Program-made: the position numbers and the translations under genes
Part shown: one piece after another, positions 11,166-24,300 of the stretch
Numbering within the stretch: the stretch's first letter is position 1
How the letters are laid out: each line of letters starts with the position of its first letter
Notes under the pieces: generated by a model
Told to the model about the DNA's origin: nothing
The model's input: only the letters and a program-made list of their open reading frames with translations
Databases searched by the model: none
Assembly (NCBI RefSeq): GCF_024868665.1
Contig: NC_079897.1
Coordinates: 1,783,349-1,847,348 of the forward strand
Source of the DNA: Triplophysa rosa
Taxonomy: Eukaryota > Chordata > Actinopteri > Cypriniformes > Nemacheilidae
Length of the DNA: 64,000 nucleotides
Direction of reading: 5' to 3'

Positions 11166-11517
11166 AGATATAAGTAACTAGATGCCGCATTCAAGCCATC
11201 CAGGCACGTAGACGTGCCCGCCATCTTGGAACTGTCCACTGACGTCACTCATAGTTGACCAGAAAGCCCCAACAATGCGCGCCATCACGTGCATTTAAAT
11301 TCCTGAAAATGGGATAACCTTTCGTTGTTGTCATGTGTTAGTGAAGCAGATATAATGTTCGAGTTAACACAATTACAAATATGTTTTCATAATCATACAC
11401 AGTCATCTTGATTTTGAATGTTATCGGACCGGCTCGCACAGTTCCAATATGGCGGACGATCTACGTGTAGCGGCCCATAGAAACAGATGCCAATGCGGCA
11501 TCTTGTTATTTATATCT
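11166..11517. mobile_element. Palindromic MITE with AGATATAA termini
   Basis: The ends AGATATAAGTAACTAGATGC and, reversed, AGATATAAATAACAAGATGC are inverted repeats. The interior holds further mirrored pieces (GCCCGCCATCTTGGAACTGT against CAGTTCCAATATGGCGGAC). It is 352 bp with no coding frame and lies just upstream of the THAP exon. Confidence 0.75.
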
Positions 11518-11859
11518 CAAACTAGGATTGTTTTGGTACTGTAAATATGTAAACCTTCTTTGGGAAAAAAAATATTGGATATTTTTGTGTTTTGATTACA
11601 GATTTGTGTGTGAAGTTTGAAAATTTACTTTTAGGTTTTGTTGAATATAAAAAAGAAGAGCCCGATATACTTTATTTGATTAATCTTATTTTGGTACTGG
11701 CTAGATGTTATATTCATAAGTGTAAATTTAATTTACACAAGCCGTGTTTCAATGCTTTTATGTAAGATGTTAAATTTATCTGTATCCTCCTCTTCTAGCA
11801 CGAAAGCTCTGAAGACAGATTTTTATGCATATAATATTTTGTCATACTGTATTGGAGCC

Positions 11860-12095
11860 GGGGGGGGACATTTTATGAAATATAGAAATGTATCATAGAT
11901 TGTATGCAATCAAACATCAGAAAAATAAGACCACCAACCGAAAGAATCGATATTCCAGCATTGTATAACTGAATATGTTTTTGGTTGAATTAAAATTCTA
12001 AATTTAAGAATATAAGTCTTTATTTAGTGGGCCGCAAAGCAATAATGCACTCTACACAAAAGGCCTTGCAACGAAAAAGTTTTAGATCATCCGCA
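11860..12095. mobile_element. hAT-type MITE, degenerate copy 2; rest of etfb upstream DNA
   Basis: Same body as 10426-10672 but with eroded ends, so no target duplication is visible. The neighbouring stretches 11518-11859 and 12096-12355 are AT-rich with no gene or clear repeat recognised. Confidence 0.65.
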
Positions 12096-12360
12096 TCAAC
12101 ATTACACATTGTCAAATGGAAGATGAACGAGAACACATATTACATTTGTTCGTTTAGTTAAAACCGATTGTTTTCTGTGTCCAAATGAAAGCGCTCGATG
12201 TATTTGTCGCATGATGCGTTCCGCTTCTAGTTACAAAATTTACACGACCTTTAACCTACTTATCAGAGGAACGACTTTCAGCTTTATTTAGCGTTGATTT
12301 TAGTCAGAGCGCTGTTGTAAGCGCACTCGTAGGAACACATTGGACACAGCCTGGCATTTG

Positions 12361-12543
12361 ATTGGCCGCAGCTCGGCACTTGATTGGCCGCTCGCTTATC
12401 TGACTAATTCCATTGGTTCAAGGAATGGGCGTGCGCTCAATAGCCCGCCCCAACGAGTGTCACACCAGTAAGGCTCCGGTCTGATCCTCGTCCTGAAGCT
12501 CATTCGGTCCCGCGGTAGTCCACCAGACGCCTGAACGAACACG
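12361..12543 (+). promoter_or_regulatory. etfb: etfb promoter and 5' UTR region
   Basis: Three inverted CCAAT boxes (ATTGG at 12361, 12383 and 12412) are followed by GC-box-like GGGCGTG and CCCGCCCC near 12427-12450. There is no clear TATA box. This arrangement is usual for housekeeping genes and sits just before the etfb start codon. The transcription start is not resolved. Confidence 0.6.
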
Positions 12544-15500
12544 ATGAGCGCTCGAGTTCTGGTCGGAGTTAAACGGGTCATTGACTATGCTGTCAAGGTA
12601 CACAGAGATATTCCAATAAACCCTTGCAAATGCTTTTGTTTGTTTGAAAATACGTGGTCTCCAGACTGTTCGTGATGTCGATGTGAGCTGACTTTAGCCC
12701 AGCTGTGCTATTGAATGAGGTAATGTTAGGTGTGAACTGGGGCTTTAGATCAAGGTCAGTCTTGTAAGTTAACTTACATGGACATGTGTTTCTTCTCGTC
12801 CACGATTTTATTTATAACAAGACAAAACTCTTCGCATTATGATCTTTTGAATTTCTTTTTTTAGTTCAAAAATGAGCTGTTTTCACATTCAGTACTGTTG
12901 ACCTCGTCTGAACTCGTTACTTCTGTAAACAAGTAACTTATCTTAGGTAGCTGTACTTCAGTAAACATGAATCATGTGGTTAGTTGAGGTACCCTGCTAC
13001 TCCTAAAACTACTTTAAATAGAACTTTACAAATAAAACAGCAAGTGCATACCTCTTTAAATCTTTATTTATTATCTAACCTGTACATTTTATTGATTGAT
13101 TTGCTGTTTTTGAGGTTTCACCTTATCTGTCTCAATTTTAGAGGGTATGTTTGAATTTTATAAACATTACAATAACACAATAAACCAGACAAACTAAGAG
13201 TAAAATATCACGCCATGCGCTAGTACAGTGGTTCACAGGCTGGTGCATGCAAACGCTGTTGATTATATTAGATCAAACATTCAAAACAAATTTATGTATT
13301 TGTCACAAAAGTGCAGATTTCTGGAATGTAAGAGTTATACCGTGCATTTTCACTACAGCAGAAGAAATCAGCCCCTTGTCATTGCCAATTTTGCGTCACT
13401 GTCGATCCCACAGTCCACCTCAAAAGCTTGGACTGAAATGAAAATGCATATTGAAATTTTGACATTGCATTTAGATTTCATTTATTAATTTGGCAGATGC
13501 AAAAGCGACTTACAAGTAGGAGAGCATTTAACATTTTGTCAACATGCTAAACAGCACTGATAGTTTACCAGGCCATGTTACTAGGAGGATTAAAGCTGAA
13601 GTATGCAAGGGAGAGAATGAACAACTTGAAAGACAACATGTTTTATTATTATATACTTCATGCACCCTTGTTGAACATTATATATACATCTATTTAAATA
13701 TCAAACAGACAGGATGAACTGAAGGGACATGTTAGATGAATACAGATTGACACACTCACCGACACGTTGATGTAACTTTTTGATTGACGGGTTTTATTGA
13801 ATTGGCTTGTCATCAATACATTGCCCAATATCATCATGACGGTCTGCTTTTCAAAGCAGATTGAAACAGACTTATGTGCTGGACATTGACATGGTTTATG
13901 CTTTGTTTTGACCTCAGCTGTGATACCTTTGCATAGAAATATTGATCCAGGAGTATTGCTAAGGTTGCTAGGGGACTGTGTGCTGACACCGCTTCTATTG
14001 GATCTGACTCCGTCTGTGTCCTCCATGCTACCCTTGGCTTAAGGTTTAACCTTAGTTTCATTTAGAGACCGGCTGTTATCATCTGCCAGTTCTGCATTGT
14101 AAAGTCATCTTGATCTAGCTATGTCGTTCCTTCATTTCTGTTTCTACTAAAGATCCGAGTCAAGCCGGACCACACTGGAGTGGTCACAGATGGCGTCAAG
14201 CATTCCATGAATCCCTTCTGTGAGATCGCAGTGGAAGAGGCGGTTAAACTCAAGGAGAAGAAGCTTTTCAAAGAGGTCGTGGCTGTCAGCTGTGGTCCTC
14301 AGCAAGCTCAGGTTGGAAAAGCATTCAGTGTACACAGCGTAAACTTATCAACACAGTTTTGCTGTGCCACAGTGTCCTGATGCGTCCTATCACAGTCGTG
14401 TCTTTGTTTGTAGTTGTCGTATGGAATCGGCTGCTGGTTCATTATTTTCTTTGTAGGGAAAGGAGATTGATCTACAGCTTATCAGTAATAAGAGTATTAC
14501 AGTAGGGTTTATATTGCAGGAGACGATCCGGACCGCTCTGGCCATGGGGGCTGACCGTGGCATCCACGTGGAAGTTTCTGGGAAAGATTATGAAGCACTC
14601 GGCCCTCTGCAAGTCTCCAAGATTCTGGCTGCGCTGGCTAAGAAAGAGGAAGCCAATCTGATTATTTTGGGTAAACAGGTAACTAAATCATACGAACTGT
14701 ATTAATATAGGACAGGACTGAATGTTCATCATAATTTAACCGGAAAGGTAATGTTTTTTAGGCCATAGATGATGACTGCAATCAAACAGGGCAGATGACA
14801 GCGGCTCTGTTGGACTGGCCCCAGGTCAGTTTTTTTTTTTGTTTTCATCGCTGCTTCGAGCATTATCGTTACTATTCCTGCAATTTGCTAAGATTTAATA
14901 TCGTTTAAGTAATCAGATTTCAATTTTTATTGAAAACCCCAGACAGCCCCATCGGCCATGACTGTGTTAACAATACAGCACACCCTTAATGGCCGAACAT
15001 AGTATTTTATAACTTCATTTTTTTGCTCATAGTTTAAACATTAAATGTCTTCCTGTTGACATGCATGTATACTGCTTAAAAAAAAGTGCTGTAACAGAAC
15101 ATTGCTATTCAACATAAATAAATAAATCAGGATTAAGAATCAGAACTGTCCATTTTATAATATTCATTCATTTTCCAGGGAACGTTTGCCTCCGAGGTGA
15201 CCATGGATGGAGAGAAGCTGAAGGTGGTGAGAGAAATCGACGGTGGTCTGGAGACCATAAAGATCAAAATGCCGGCGGTGTTAACCGCTGACCTCCGTCT
15301 CAACACGCCCAGATACGCCACACTGCCCAACATCATGGTACGGTGATATCTACAAAGAACAGAATCCCTGCAGATCGTGTCTGATAACAAGAAATAGAAA
15401 TAACAAGTATATTACATTAGCTAGCAAGTTAAAAGTATGTCTAGCCAGTATTATTTTGGGTTACCAGTAGAAGAATCGTCACTTAGCTAAATGCGACAGT

Positions 15501-16178
15501 TACACGACCCATTCAACAAACTGTATATTTAAAAAATTGATATACGGTAAAATTCAACAAATTGTTTATTTAATGCATTTATTATACAATGAAATATTCA
15601 AATAAATGAATATTCTTATAAATTAAATGAAATATAAACAGTTATGTTATTAGCAATTAGCTAGACCGATCAACTAACTCAGACCGGAAGTTAACTTCGG
15701 GCCAGGTACATGTGTCCGATCCTATAGGTCATGGATTCGATCTCTATGAAATTCATATTCTCATAAAAAATAACGCATAGATTGAATAGTTTTGGATTAA
15801 AGCATCAGCCAAAGATGACTGTGGAGAGGGAAAAGTTTGAGATGTTGTTTCCTACATTGTTCTTTATTTAGATGACGCCCAGTCTCATACTGTGGTGTTA
15901 ATGATAATATTGGAGAATTTGTGGATTTATTAAATATGATTTTAATGACTTGTTATAAAATGGAATTGCATGGTTATAGGATTAGTTGTCCTCTTATGCT
16001 TCTACAGAAAGCTAAGAAAAAGAAGATCACTACTGTGAAGCCCGGAGACCTGGGAGTGGACGTGAGCTCACGGCTGGAGGTGCTTAATGTGGAGGAACCT
16101 CCACAGAGACAAGCTGGAGTGAAAGTGGAGACTGTGGATGATCTGGTTGGCAAACTGAGAGAAGCAGGAAAAATATAG
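12544..16178 (+). CDS. etfb: Electron transfer flavoprotein subunit beta
   Basis: Exons: 12544-12597, 14153-14311, 14520-14678, 14762-14824, 15179-15337, 16008-16178. They join in frame to 254 residues, close to the 255 of the human protein. ETF-beta pairs with ETF-alpha in the mitochondrial matrix and passes electrons from acyl-CoA and amino-acid dehydrogenases to ETF-ubiquinone oxidoreductase. Visible motifs: N-terminal [14 protein letters not shown], nucleotide-fold [22 protein letters not shown], and the ETF-beta signature region [20 protein letters not shown]. The dehydrogenase recognition loop YATLPNIM is followed by KAKKKK, the site lysine-methylated in mammals. Start chosen at the ATG giving the conserved N-terminus. 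Introns hold dispersed repeats but none disrupts an exon. Identification is firm. Confidence 0.97.
13472..13535 (-). repeat. L2/RSg-type retroelement 3' tail fragment
   Basis: Reverse copy of the widespread fish tail with AAGTCGC and GCnTCTGCnAAATGA (here ATTTGGCAGATGCAAAAGCGACTTACAA spread over the interval). It lies in etfb intron 1. Related tails occur near 23385, 56000 and 63930. Confidence 0.6.
15345..15710. repeat. Dispersed MITE-like repeat, copy in etfb intron 5
   Basis: Shares TCTGATAACAAG, CCATTCAACAAA and GTTTATTTAAT segments, in the same order, with 55305-55661. The edge motif GGAAGTTAACTTC is also the edge of the element at 44866-45017. AT-rich, no coding frame. Confidence 0.6.
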
Positions 16179-16851
16179 AGGTGGCAGATGCAGAAGAGCA
16201 GAGCGGAAGGTGAGAATATAGATTTACTCATAAGTGACCCCCTGTTAAGGCCCATTGTTTTCATTCTTTTCTGCAGTTACAGGATTTTCTTACAGTCTTT
16301 TTTTTCTCTATGACATCTGCAGGTCTTTTGTCACTGGTGATGGAACTTATCTCAGACTTTGAGGCCAGTAAACTTGGCGACGGCCCCATCACAAATCCAG
16401 CCCGACGTAGTTCACCATGTCTGCTCTCTTTTGGGTTTTTAACCGCTGTCTGTTTTTGTGGATGCTGAGAGACGCTGCTCCTTTAAAAGTCTATCCGCCC
16501 CACAGAGGGGTCACCAGTTTTTCTGTGCAGTTTATATTGTAGGAGTCATTAATATGGTCGGACAGAATCTTTTTGAATGCACTGATCAGCCATCACGTTC
16601 ACGTTGTGTAGATATCATTGGATTTGCTTACATCATCCTCACTCGACCTGAAGGGACGTGTCATTCGTTGTGTTATAAACTCATTGCAGCATGAATGATT
16701 CACACGGTCTAATGTCTGTCTTCGGGTTGTTGTAGTTTAAAGTTGAGCATGATTTTTGACCGGACAGTGTCTCTCAGCATCAGGTCTGATCAAAAACCAC
16801 AAGCGCCTCTGGATGAGTTCTGATTGTACAGTATCATTCAATGACAATAAA
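16179..16851 (+). other. etfb: etfb 3' UTR with poly(A) signal
   Basis: AATAAA is at 16846-16851. A donor-like AAG/GTGAGAAT at 16209/16210 and acceptors such as TTTTCTGCAG at 16276 suggest an optional intron within the UTR. No other coding content was seen. Confidence 0.6.
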
Positions 16852-18311
16852 ACATGTCGTCTTTTTCATATGTATGTCATTTTTTTCTGACTTGTTTCGC
16901 TTTGAAAGCAGAACTTGGTGCTATAAGCCATTTTGATTTTGCTGATATTTTTGAGGGAGAGTTTTGGAGATATCTATTTTTTGTTAGTAGTACTTATATC
17001 AGGTTAATGGCATTTATTTTGTAGAATTCTGCACATTGTCCCCCAAATGGAACAAGCCGCTCTAGGTTGACCTCCCCACACAGTATAAATAGTTCACCCA
17101 AAAATTTAATTTCTCACCTCATTCATGTGCTTGAAAACTTGTATAACAAAAAAAAAAGATGTTTTGAGACATGTCTCAGTGGGTTTATGTGTTCATACAA
17201 TTGAAGTCAATGGGGATCAATGTTGTTTGGTTATCATCATTCTTTAAAATAAATTTTATGTTCAACAGAAGACATGAGGGTGGGTGAGTAAATGGTGGAA
17301 GATTTTTTGGGTTAACTCTCACACAGAGAATGTTGTGAAGATATCTGGTATCTCCATATGTGTCATTTTGAACATTCATTGTATCGATGTTTGCAATTTC
17401 AACTTTGCTGCAAATGGTGCATTGTAAATAGTTACAAAAACAGACCAGTGGGGCTAAATGAAGTTGTATTCATTTGAATCCTGTACAAATTTGAGCGTGC
17501 ACTGCAGATAACCCAAGCAAACTAATGAAATTGATCAAGCTAATGCATTAGATGTAGGTTTGGCTAGAAACAGTTATCAATAAATTGCGCTAAATTGCCC
17601 ACTTTTTGCCAAGAAAACACCTTTCTTTTTCCTGACACAGACTAAACGTCTTTTACACTATATTTTTAGAAATGATTTGATTATATGAAATCAAGGTCAT
17701 TCGACTTGGGGAAAAAAAGAAAAGGCGAATTAACATTGCTTTCTAAAATACAAGAGCCATCCACAAGGGGGCGCGTGACTTCCACAAAGACGAATCCAAG
17801 TCTTCGTTTTTATGTTTATTCAATTGATTGGTACTCAGTTTACGAATGACAATCGGCAACAACGATCCCCGTAAGTTTTTTATTCATTTTTTTTTTTTTC
17901 AGTTGTCAAACCCGTCTGCGATTATTCGATCCTGATTAGAAAAGTAACAGAGATCACATCGAGGACGCGGCAGCGGATTGGATGATAATTTACACCCGAA
18001 TTAAACGCTGAGAAACCTAAAAAATGAACAGCATACAGCGAAAAAGAGTCACTTAAAATAGTCATTTTAACTACTTTTTTATATAAGCTGGCGTTGATTT
18101 GTTAATGTTTCTGGTTGGAAGGTTTTGCGCAGGTGAGACGCACCTGTGCAGCTGGGGGAGGAGTCTGCAAACATTTCTCAACAAACTGCGCTCAAGGAAT
18201 TCTCATCTGTTGAGATGCAATGGAGTAACATGACTTCACCTAAATCATCATGTAAAGTAAAGCAGTGACTATCAAAGCTTGGAGAACTCTATTTCCTTTG
18301 GCTTTGTCGAT
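16852..18311. other. Intergenic region etfb-vsig10l
   Basis: Contains the dispersed repeat at 17083-17312 and AT-rich sequence. No gene was recognised. Confidence 0.6.
17083..17312. repeat. Dispersed palindromic element (TTCACCCAAAAAT... family)
   Basis: Begins ATAGTTCACCCAAAAATTTA and contains GTGTTCATACAATTGAAGTC and AATGGGG, followed by the reverse half with GACATGAGGGTGGGTGAGTAAA. It is one of at least five copies in the window. Confidence 0.75.
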
Positions 18312-21300
18312 ATGCAGACGCTTTTTGATCTGATTGTTCTTCTTTTCTGTGTTACAGGTGAGGTAAAACCTATTACTGCTCAAGGTTGTATAGTCGTTAT
18401 CATTTTGTTTGTCTTCAGTAATGCAAAAATAAAAAAGCCATAGTTTTTGAAGCATTCCTTTAAAAATCCCAATGTGCTCCAGAAGCTAGATGATGTTATT
18501 ATAGTTAATAACAATTTAAAGAACAACCGCATTTTGTGTGTGTGTGTAATTCACAAGGTCTGCTGTCAAATATGATAATAAAGTGGTAATATAATATTAA
18601 TAGCTATCAAAAGTGTCAGAATTTCCAATGACAAGAATGTTATTGCAACATACTGTAACTTAAAACACTTGTTATACACTTTTTTCCAAATAAGTATCAG
18701 CCAATGGTAACTTAAACGTATAATTGTTTAAATTGTGATTTAGTGTGATGTTGTATAAAGTGAGAAGAACAGAAAAATGATGTCACCTCAGGCCAAATTC
18801 TGTACTAATCATTCTGTCCTGACGGATGCTGAGATGTTACATGCTAATATATCTGCTTACATAGTATACTGAATTTTCAAACACTTACGAAGACAAATGC
18901 ATAAGAAGACGGAACATGTTTGCACAACAAGATTCGTGATTAATGGAAATGACTTTATTCATTCATAACTGATGCTTAGGGTCTCGAAAGCTATTTTTCT
19001 TTCCTATAATTAGGTTTTCAATTTGCCATTGATGATTTGCAGTAATGTAATACATCCCATTACGGAGTATCGCCTAAAGAGACAGGCTGGTATGATTGCC
19101 TTTTTTCCTCTTGTTATAGGTTATGTGTGCGATCTGAGCATCTCCCCGACGCGGCCCGTGTCTGTTGATGCTCTGGTTGGCAGCGATGTGACCCTCGCTG
19201 TATCTCACAGTGGAGCATCTCAGCCGGTGGTCACGTGGTTTATGGAAGGTGTTCCTGTTGTAATATGGACCGTTAGTGACTACACGTCTCCAGATGTTGC
19301 TTCGGATCACTCCAGCGTTTTGCACGTGGACCAGAACGGATCTCTCACGTTCCGAAACGTGTCACTTCGTTATAATGGAACATACACTGTAGAAATGACT
19401 AAAATAGGAGAGACGAGAGTTAGCGCCACATTTGATCTCTTGGTCTATGGTGAGTATGGAGAACCAAGTCATGTAATGATTTTTTGGCCCTTTTGTTTCC
19501 TAAAGATTGTGTCATTATTCTAGTTTTATGGTCCCTGGAAGAGTGCTGTGTATAGTTTCATTACTTGAGCTTGAAGATTCAAAACGTTTTTCAACAGATA
19601 TCATCAAGAACGTGTCCCTGCACACTGTTCCGGTTGAGGCCGTTGAAGGTGCACGTGTGTTCGCGTTTCATTACAGCACAATGCAAGGTGACGCCAGAGA
19701 GGTGCGGTGGTTCTTTAATGGAGTCCGGCTGGACAATGGACCTCATTATTCCATCAATGGAAAAAACCTCACGATAAACCAGCCCAGCAGAAACGACACG
19801 GGACGATACGCTGTCGTCCTTACAAACCCGTTCAGCTCTGGGACACATTACAGAAATATTACAGTTCTGTGTATGTATTACGTTTAGTAACATTTAGTTC
19901 AATAATACATGGTGCATGAATGTACATCGAAAGACTGGGGAGGTTATTACATCAACAACACCACCCAGAACACTTCCGCATACAATTATATGGATTTTTT
20001 TAGGTTTTTGCTTAAATCACTCGATTCCTGTGACTTTAGCCGGTATGCCATCCAAAGGCTTTTATTTTCGCCCAACAATAACCCCTTTCTCCTCCGGCTG
20101 CCCTTAGATGGACCAGATATGCCGGTTCTCATGGTCAGTCCCACAAAAGCAGTCTTTGTTTCTGGAGATTCTCTGTTCCTGTCCTGTGCTGCCGAGGGTC
20201 TGCCGGCCCCCTCTGTCACGTGGATGTTCAGCGGCCGCTCCATTCCAGCATCATCAGGAGGGACCGTCAATCTCACAGACGTTACAACAAGCCAAAGTGG
20301 CGTATACACCTGCGTGCTGATCAACCCGAAGACCGATGCACAGATGAAGAGAAACATCACCATACATGTCTATGGTACGCAAATCTAACGTCTAGATTTA
20401 AGAAATGCGTGTTAGGATGTGCGTGTAAATATTTGTGATGACTAATATAATGACGAGGCCATTCCAGGTTTTTATTTAATCAGCATTTCTAGATGTGTTG
20501 TGGTCATTCCAGTCTAGTGTGCAGGGTGAGTTTCAACAAAATCAAACCTCAGGAGTGACGCAAAGTCATCCAACAGCAATGTGAAAGACCGACAGCATGA
20601 CAAGACGCATGAAAACTGTGATACAAATCCAGGTTGCCACATAAAATATAATTGTTGAACTTTTCCTAAATACGTGTAGAAATAGGACTGTTGTATTGCT
20701 TGAAAGTGACTATGAACTTGTTTTCTTTGCTGTATTTGAGGTCTGAAAAATACAGAGCATCTTTTCCGTTCAATGTTTTGTTACATTTAGGGTCTGTATG
20801 TAAATCCAAACCAAATCGAAATAAAGAAAGGTATTAAGAAAGCTACACTAGAAAATAACTTCTTAAAGCGGTTAAAGCACAAAAAACAACCAACAGGATT
20901 AAACATTTCATTATCGTAAAATTGCTATGGCTCTAGGAAGCTCCCATACTTTATCTTCATTTTCTAAATAAAAATTTGCAGAAAAAAGATTTCTTTTTGG
21001 ATTTCTTGCTGAAAATATATCTTTCTGTGTATATATACTTACTATAGAGTTTTGTAAAAAAGCATTTCTATTTATATTATACTTTGTACTGTATGTGACA
21101 AACTACAACACATATCATATTTGTTTGTATCACAATATATTGTTACATCCCTATTGATGATGTGTGTTTCTGTGCAAAAAAATCTCTAATCAACCTCATT
21201 TACATGTGTCATATCTGCAGTTTTTTTATAAAGCCCATTTGGACATTTTTAAGCATATCCAAGTCATATTTACAAACAGTGACTGTTCAGAACAACAAGG

Positions 21301-24300
21301 GACTTTTTGTTTCTGCGTTTATTTCCAATGACTGACTCATGTTTCATTGTGACAGAAATTCCCAGCGGTGAGCCATTGTGCTCCGTTCAGGCCACGAATG
21401 AAAACCTGGGCCTGCAGTTCCTCTGTGTGTGGCCAGGGGGCGTCCCAGAAGCACGTTTGTCTTTCCCAGACTTGAGCGTCAATGACAGCGGGGAGGGAAA
21501 CTTCAGTATAACTCCAAATGACATTCCGAGTTTAAATGGAGAGGAAATCATTTGTAAAGCAGACCATCCTCTCATTCAGACACAGTGCAGCATCATTCCC
21601 CGTAAGTAATACTTCATGAGATATTACTAATTCTCTTACTCATTCAGCTTGGTATCCATGCAATTTGTAATTTGTTAAATATTAGTTAATCTGTCGTTTA
21701 CAAGCGTAAGCTTTGAACTGTGGGAAATGATTTTACGTGCTCTGTAGAGAAGTTTGTCCGTTTAGGGCCACTGTAGAAACAACATGGTGAATTCCTTGTA
21801 AGGGGACTGGTGGTGTGTGATAGAACTAGCTCATTCTAATGTAATAAAAACATAACGCTTCATTATGTAAGGTCTTTATACACCTCTGAACACATAGTCA
21901 TGTATATTATATTGCATTTCCGTCAATAGATCTTTCATAAAATTGCACATTGGACCTTTAACGCATGTACAGAAGAGTACGTAAGGCATCCTGCAGTTTT
22001 ACATTTCCAACAGAGATGGCGATAGAGGACGGATCGATGTCATGAAACTGTTTATGTGCAGGTGGTCCTGTAGATTTCCTACCTGTTATTTTCACCACCA
22101 TCAGCCAGGATGAGCAGACGACCGTTGCGGTCCACTGCACTACCGAGGCGTCGCCCGAAGCCGTCGTACACTGGTTCAAAGATGGGCACGGACTGGAAGA
22201 TGCACGCAAATATCAGATCAGTACGAACACGTCTCAACTCTTCATCCTTGATTTTAATGTCAGTTCTACAGACCTGGACGTCTACACCTGCACAGCCATC
22301 AATCCTCTCGGCAGCGAAACCTCGAACGTCACACTGCTCGGTCTGAAAGAGAAAATTCTGCTTACACGAGCAAGCTTAATATGAGTTGGGTTTAAAAACA
22401 GATGACGTGTTTCTTCATTTCTCCCTTTTGTTTGTTTATTCAGGCCCTCAGATCTCAGATTCTAGTATTGTCCTGAGTGACAATCGAACAGAAGTAACTT
22501 TGAATTGGGATGTGCCTCCTACATCGATCGTTACAGGTATATAAACACGGGTTACTTATTTATGATAATACACAACTGATAGATTTGAAAACGATGCTTT
22601 TGCATCTACAGGCTTTGACATCCAGATGAAAGGCCCAGACCTCACTGGCTCCCAATTTCGCACCATCCAGATGATGCCGGGCTTCACCAGGACCACCAAC
22701 ATCTCCGGACTCGAGCCAAAATCTTCTTATTTCTTCAGGATCGTCCCTCAAGCGGGAGGAACCACAGGAGAACGATCCGAGGAGCATCGGGTTCAACCAG
22801 GTTCCATTGCTTCTACATCTGTTTTAAAGTAGACAAAACAAACCATATGAGGTTTCAGAATGAAATTCAGTGTTGATGTTTTTACTGTACAAGACAAGTG
22901 GGTGGTAGTTTAATCAAATAAATATATATGTTTAGGAGGCTTTAAATATCCATACTGTAGCTTTGCATACACAAAACAGACTGAAACCTCAATCGTTATA
23001 CACTGAAAAGTCTTTATGCATGTATGTAACGCATGTTTATGATGTTTGTGTAAGATGCTGGTCTCAGAAGGGCAGTCATTGCTGGGATCTCTGCTGTTCC
23101 GTGCAGCATCATTCTGCTTCTCTTTGTCTTGGCTTTCATCTACTGTGGAAAATGTGGTGAGTTTTGCTCCCTTCTGTTCTCTTTTTAGTCTTTATATAGA
23201 TATGATAGAGCAATCGGTTCTGACTTCTCTCTTTTCTACTCTTTCAAAAAAAAAACACCTTAGCTCTGTATACTGTGATAGGCTGTATGAGACCAATTTT
23301 CTTTTATTGCACTTATGCTTTTTGTTGTCCTTATGTTGTTCCAATTGCTTATGTTGTTCCAATTGCTTCCATTGTTTCCCTCATCTGTAAGTCGCTTTGG
23401 ATAAAAGCGTCTGCTAAATGACTAAATGTAAATGTAAATTTATCAACCATATTGATTTAATACAGCAATATGGTTTTATGTTCTGCAATTAAATGTAAAA
23501 AAAAACATTTTTCTTTCTAATTTGCGAAAAATGTTGTCGGTAGTTCACAGAATGACATGATCGTTTTAGCTTAAAGTGACCCAAAAATGAAAATTCTGTC
23601 ATCTTTTACAAACCTGTATGACTTTCTTTCTTCCGCTGAACACAAAAGTAAGTTTAAAAAAGTAAGCCGAACAGCACTGGACCCCGTTCACTTCTATATG
23701 GACACAAAACCAATGCAAGTGAATGGGGTCCAGTCAAGAACATTTTTCAAAATATCTACTTTTGTGTTCTGCGGAAGAAAGAAAGTCATACAGGTTTGAA
23801 ATGACAAGAGGGCATGTAAATGATGACAGAATTTTCATTTTTGCGTGATCATTCACTTTAACACTTTAACGCATGCTGTATCTGTAAGTAATAAATTCAG
23901 GAAACTAAAAATAATTTTGGAGTGGTCACTTTCCTGAGCTGTATGTCACCAAGAACATTTAAGCAAAAAAACATACAATGATAAATAATATATATAATAA
24001 AAGATGCATGAAACTGCTGTTGTAGTACTTGCTAGTTATTATAGTTTTGATTTGAGTTTTATTCATATTTTAAATGAGCTTTTATTTTTAGATTTTGATT
24101 TATTGGTTTATTTTTAATGTTGCTATATACGATTCATTTATGTTTATTTTATTTTTTGTTTATTATTATAATTTTACTGCTTTCTTCAGTTTATTTTTGA
24201 GGCAACGTTTCACATTTTCCTTGAGTTAAGTTTTTCCTGTATTTTTAGGTCAATATTTGATTTGATTTCAACAAACATGAACGTTTTCAAAGTTTAATTT

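Noticed and set aside
19023..19523. Open frame extending upstream of vsig10l exon 2
   Set aside because: The conserved exon starts at the acceptor at 19119; the upstream part is intron that happens to be open.
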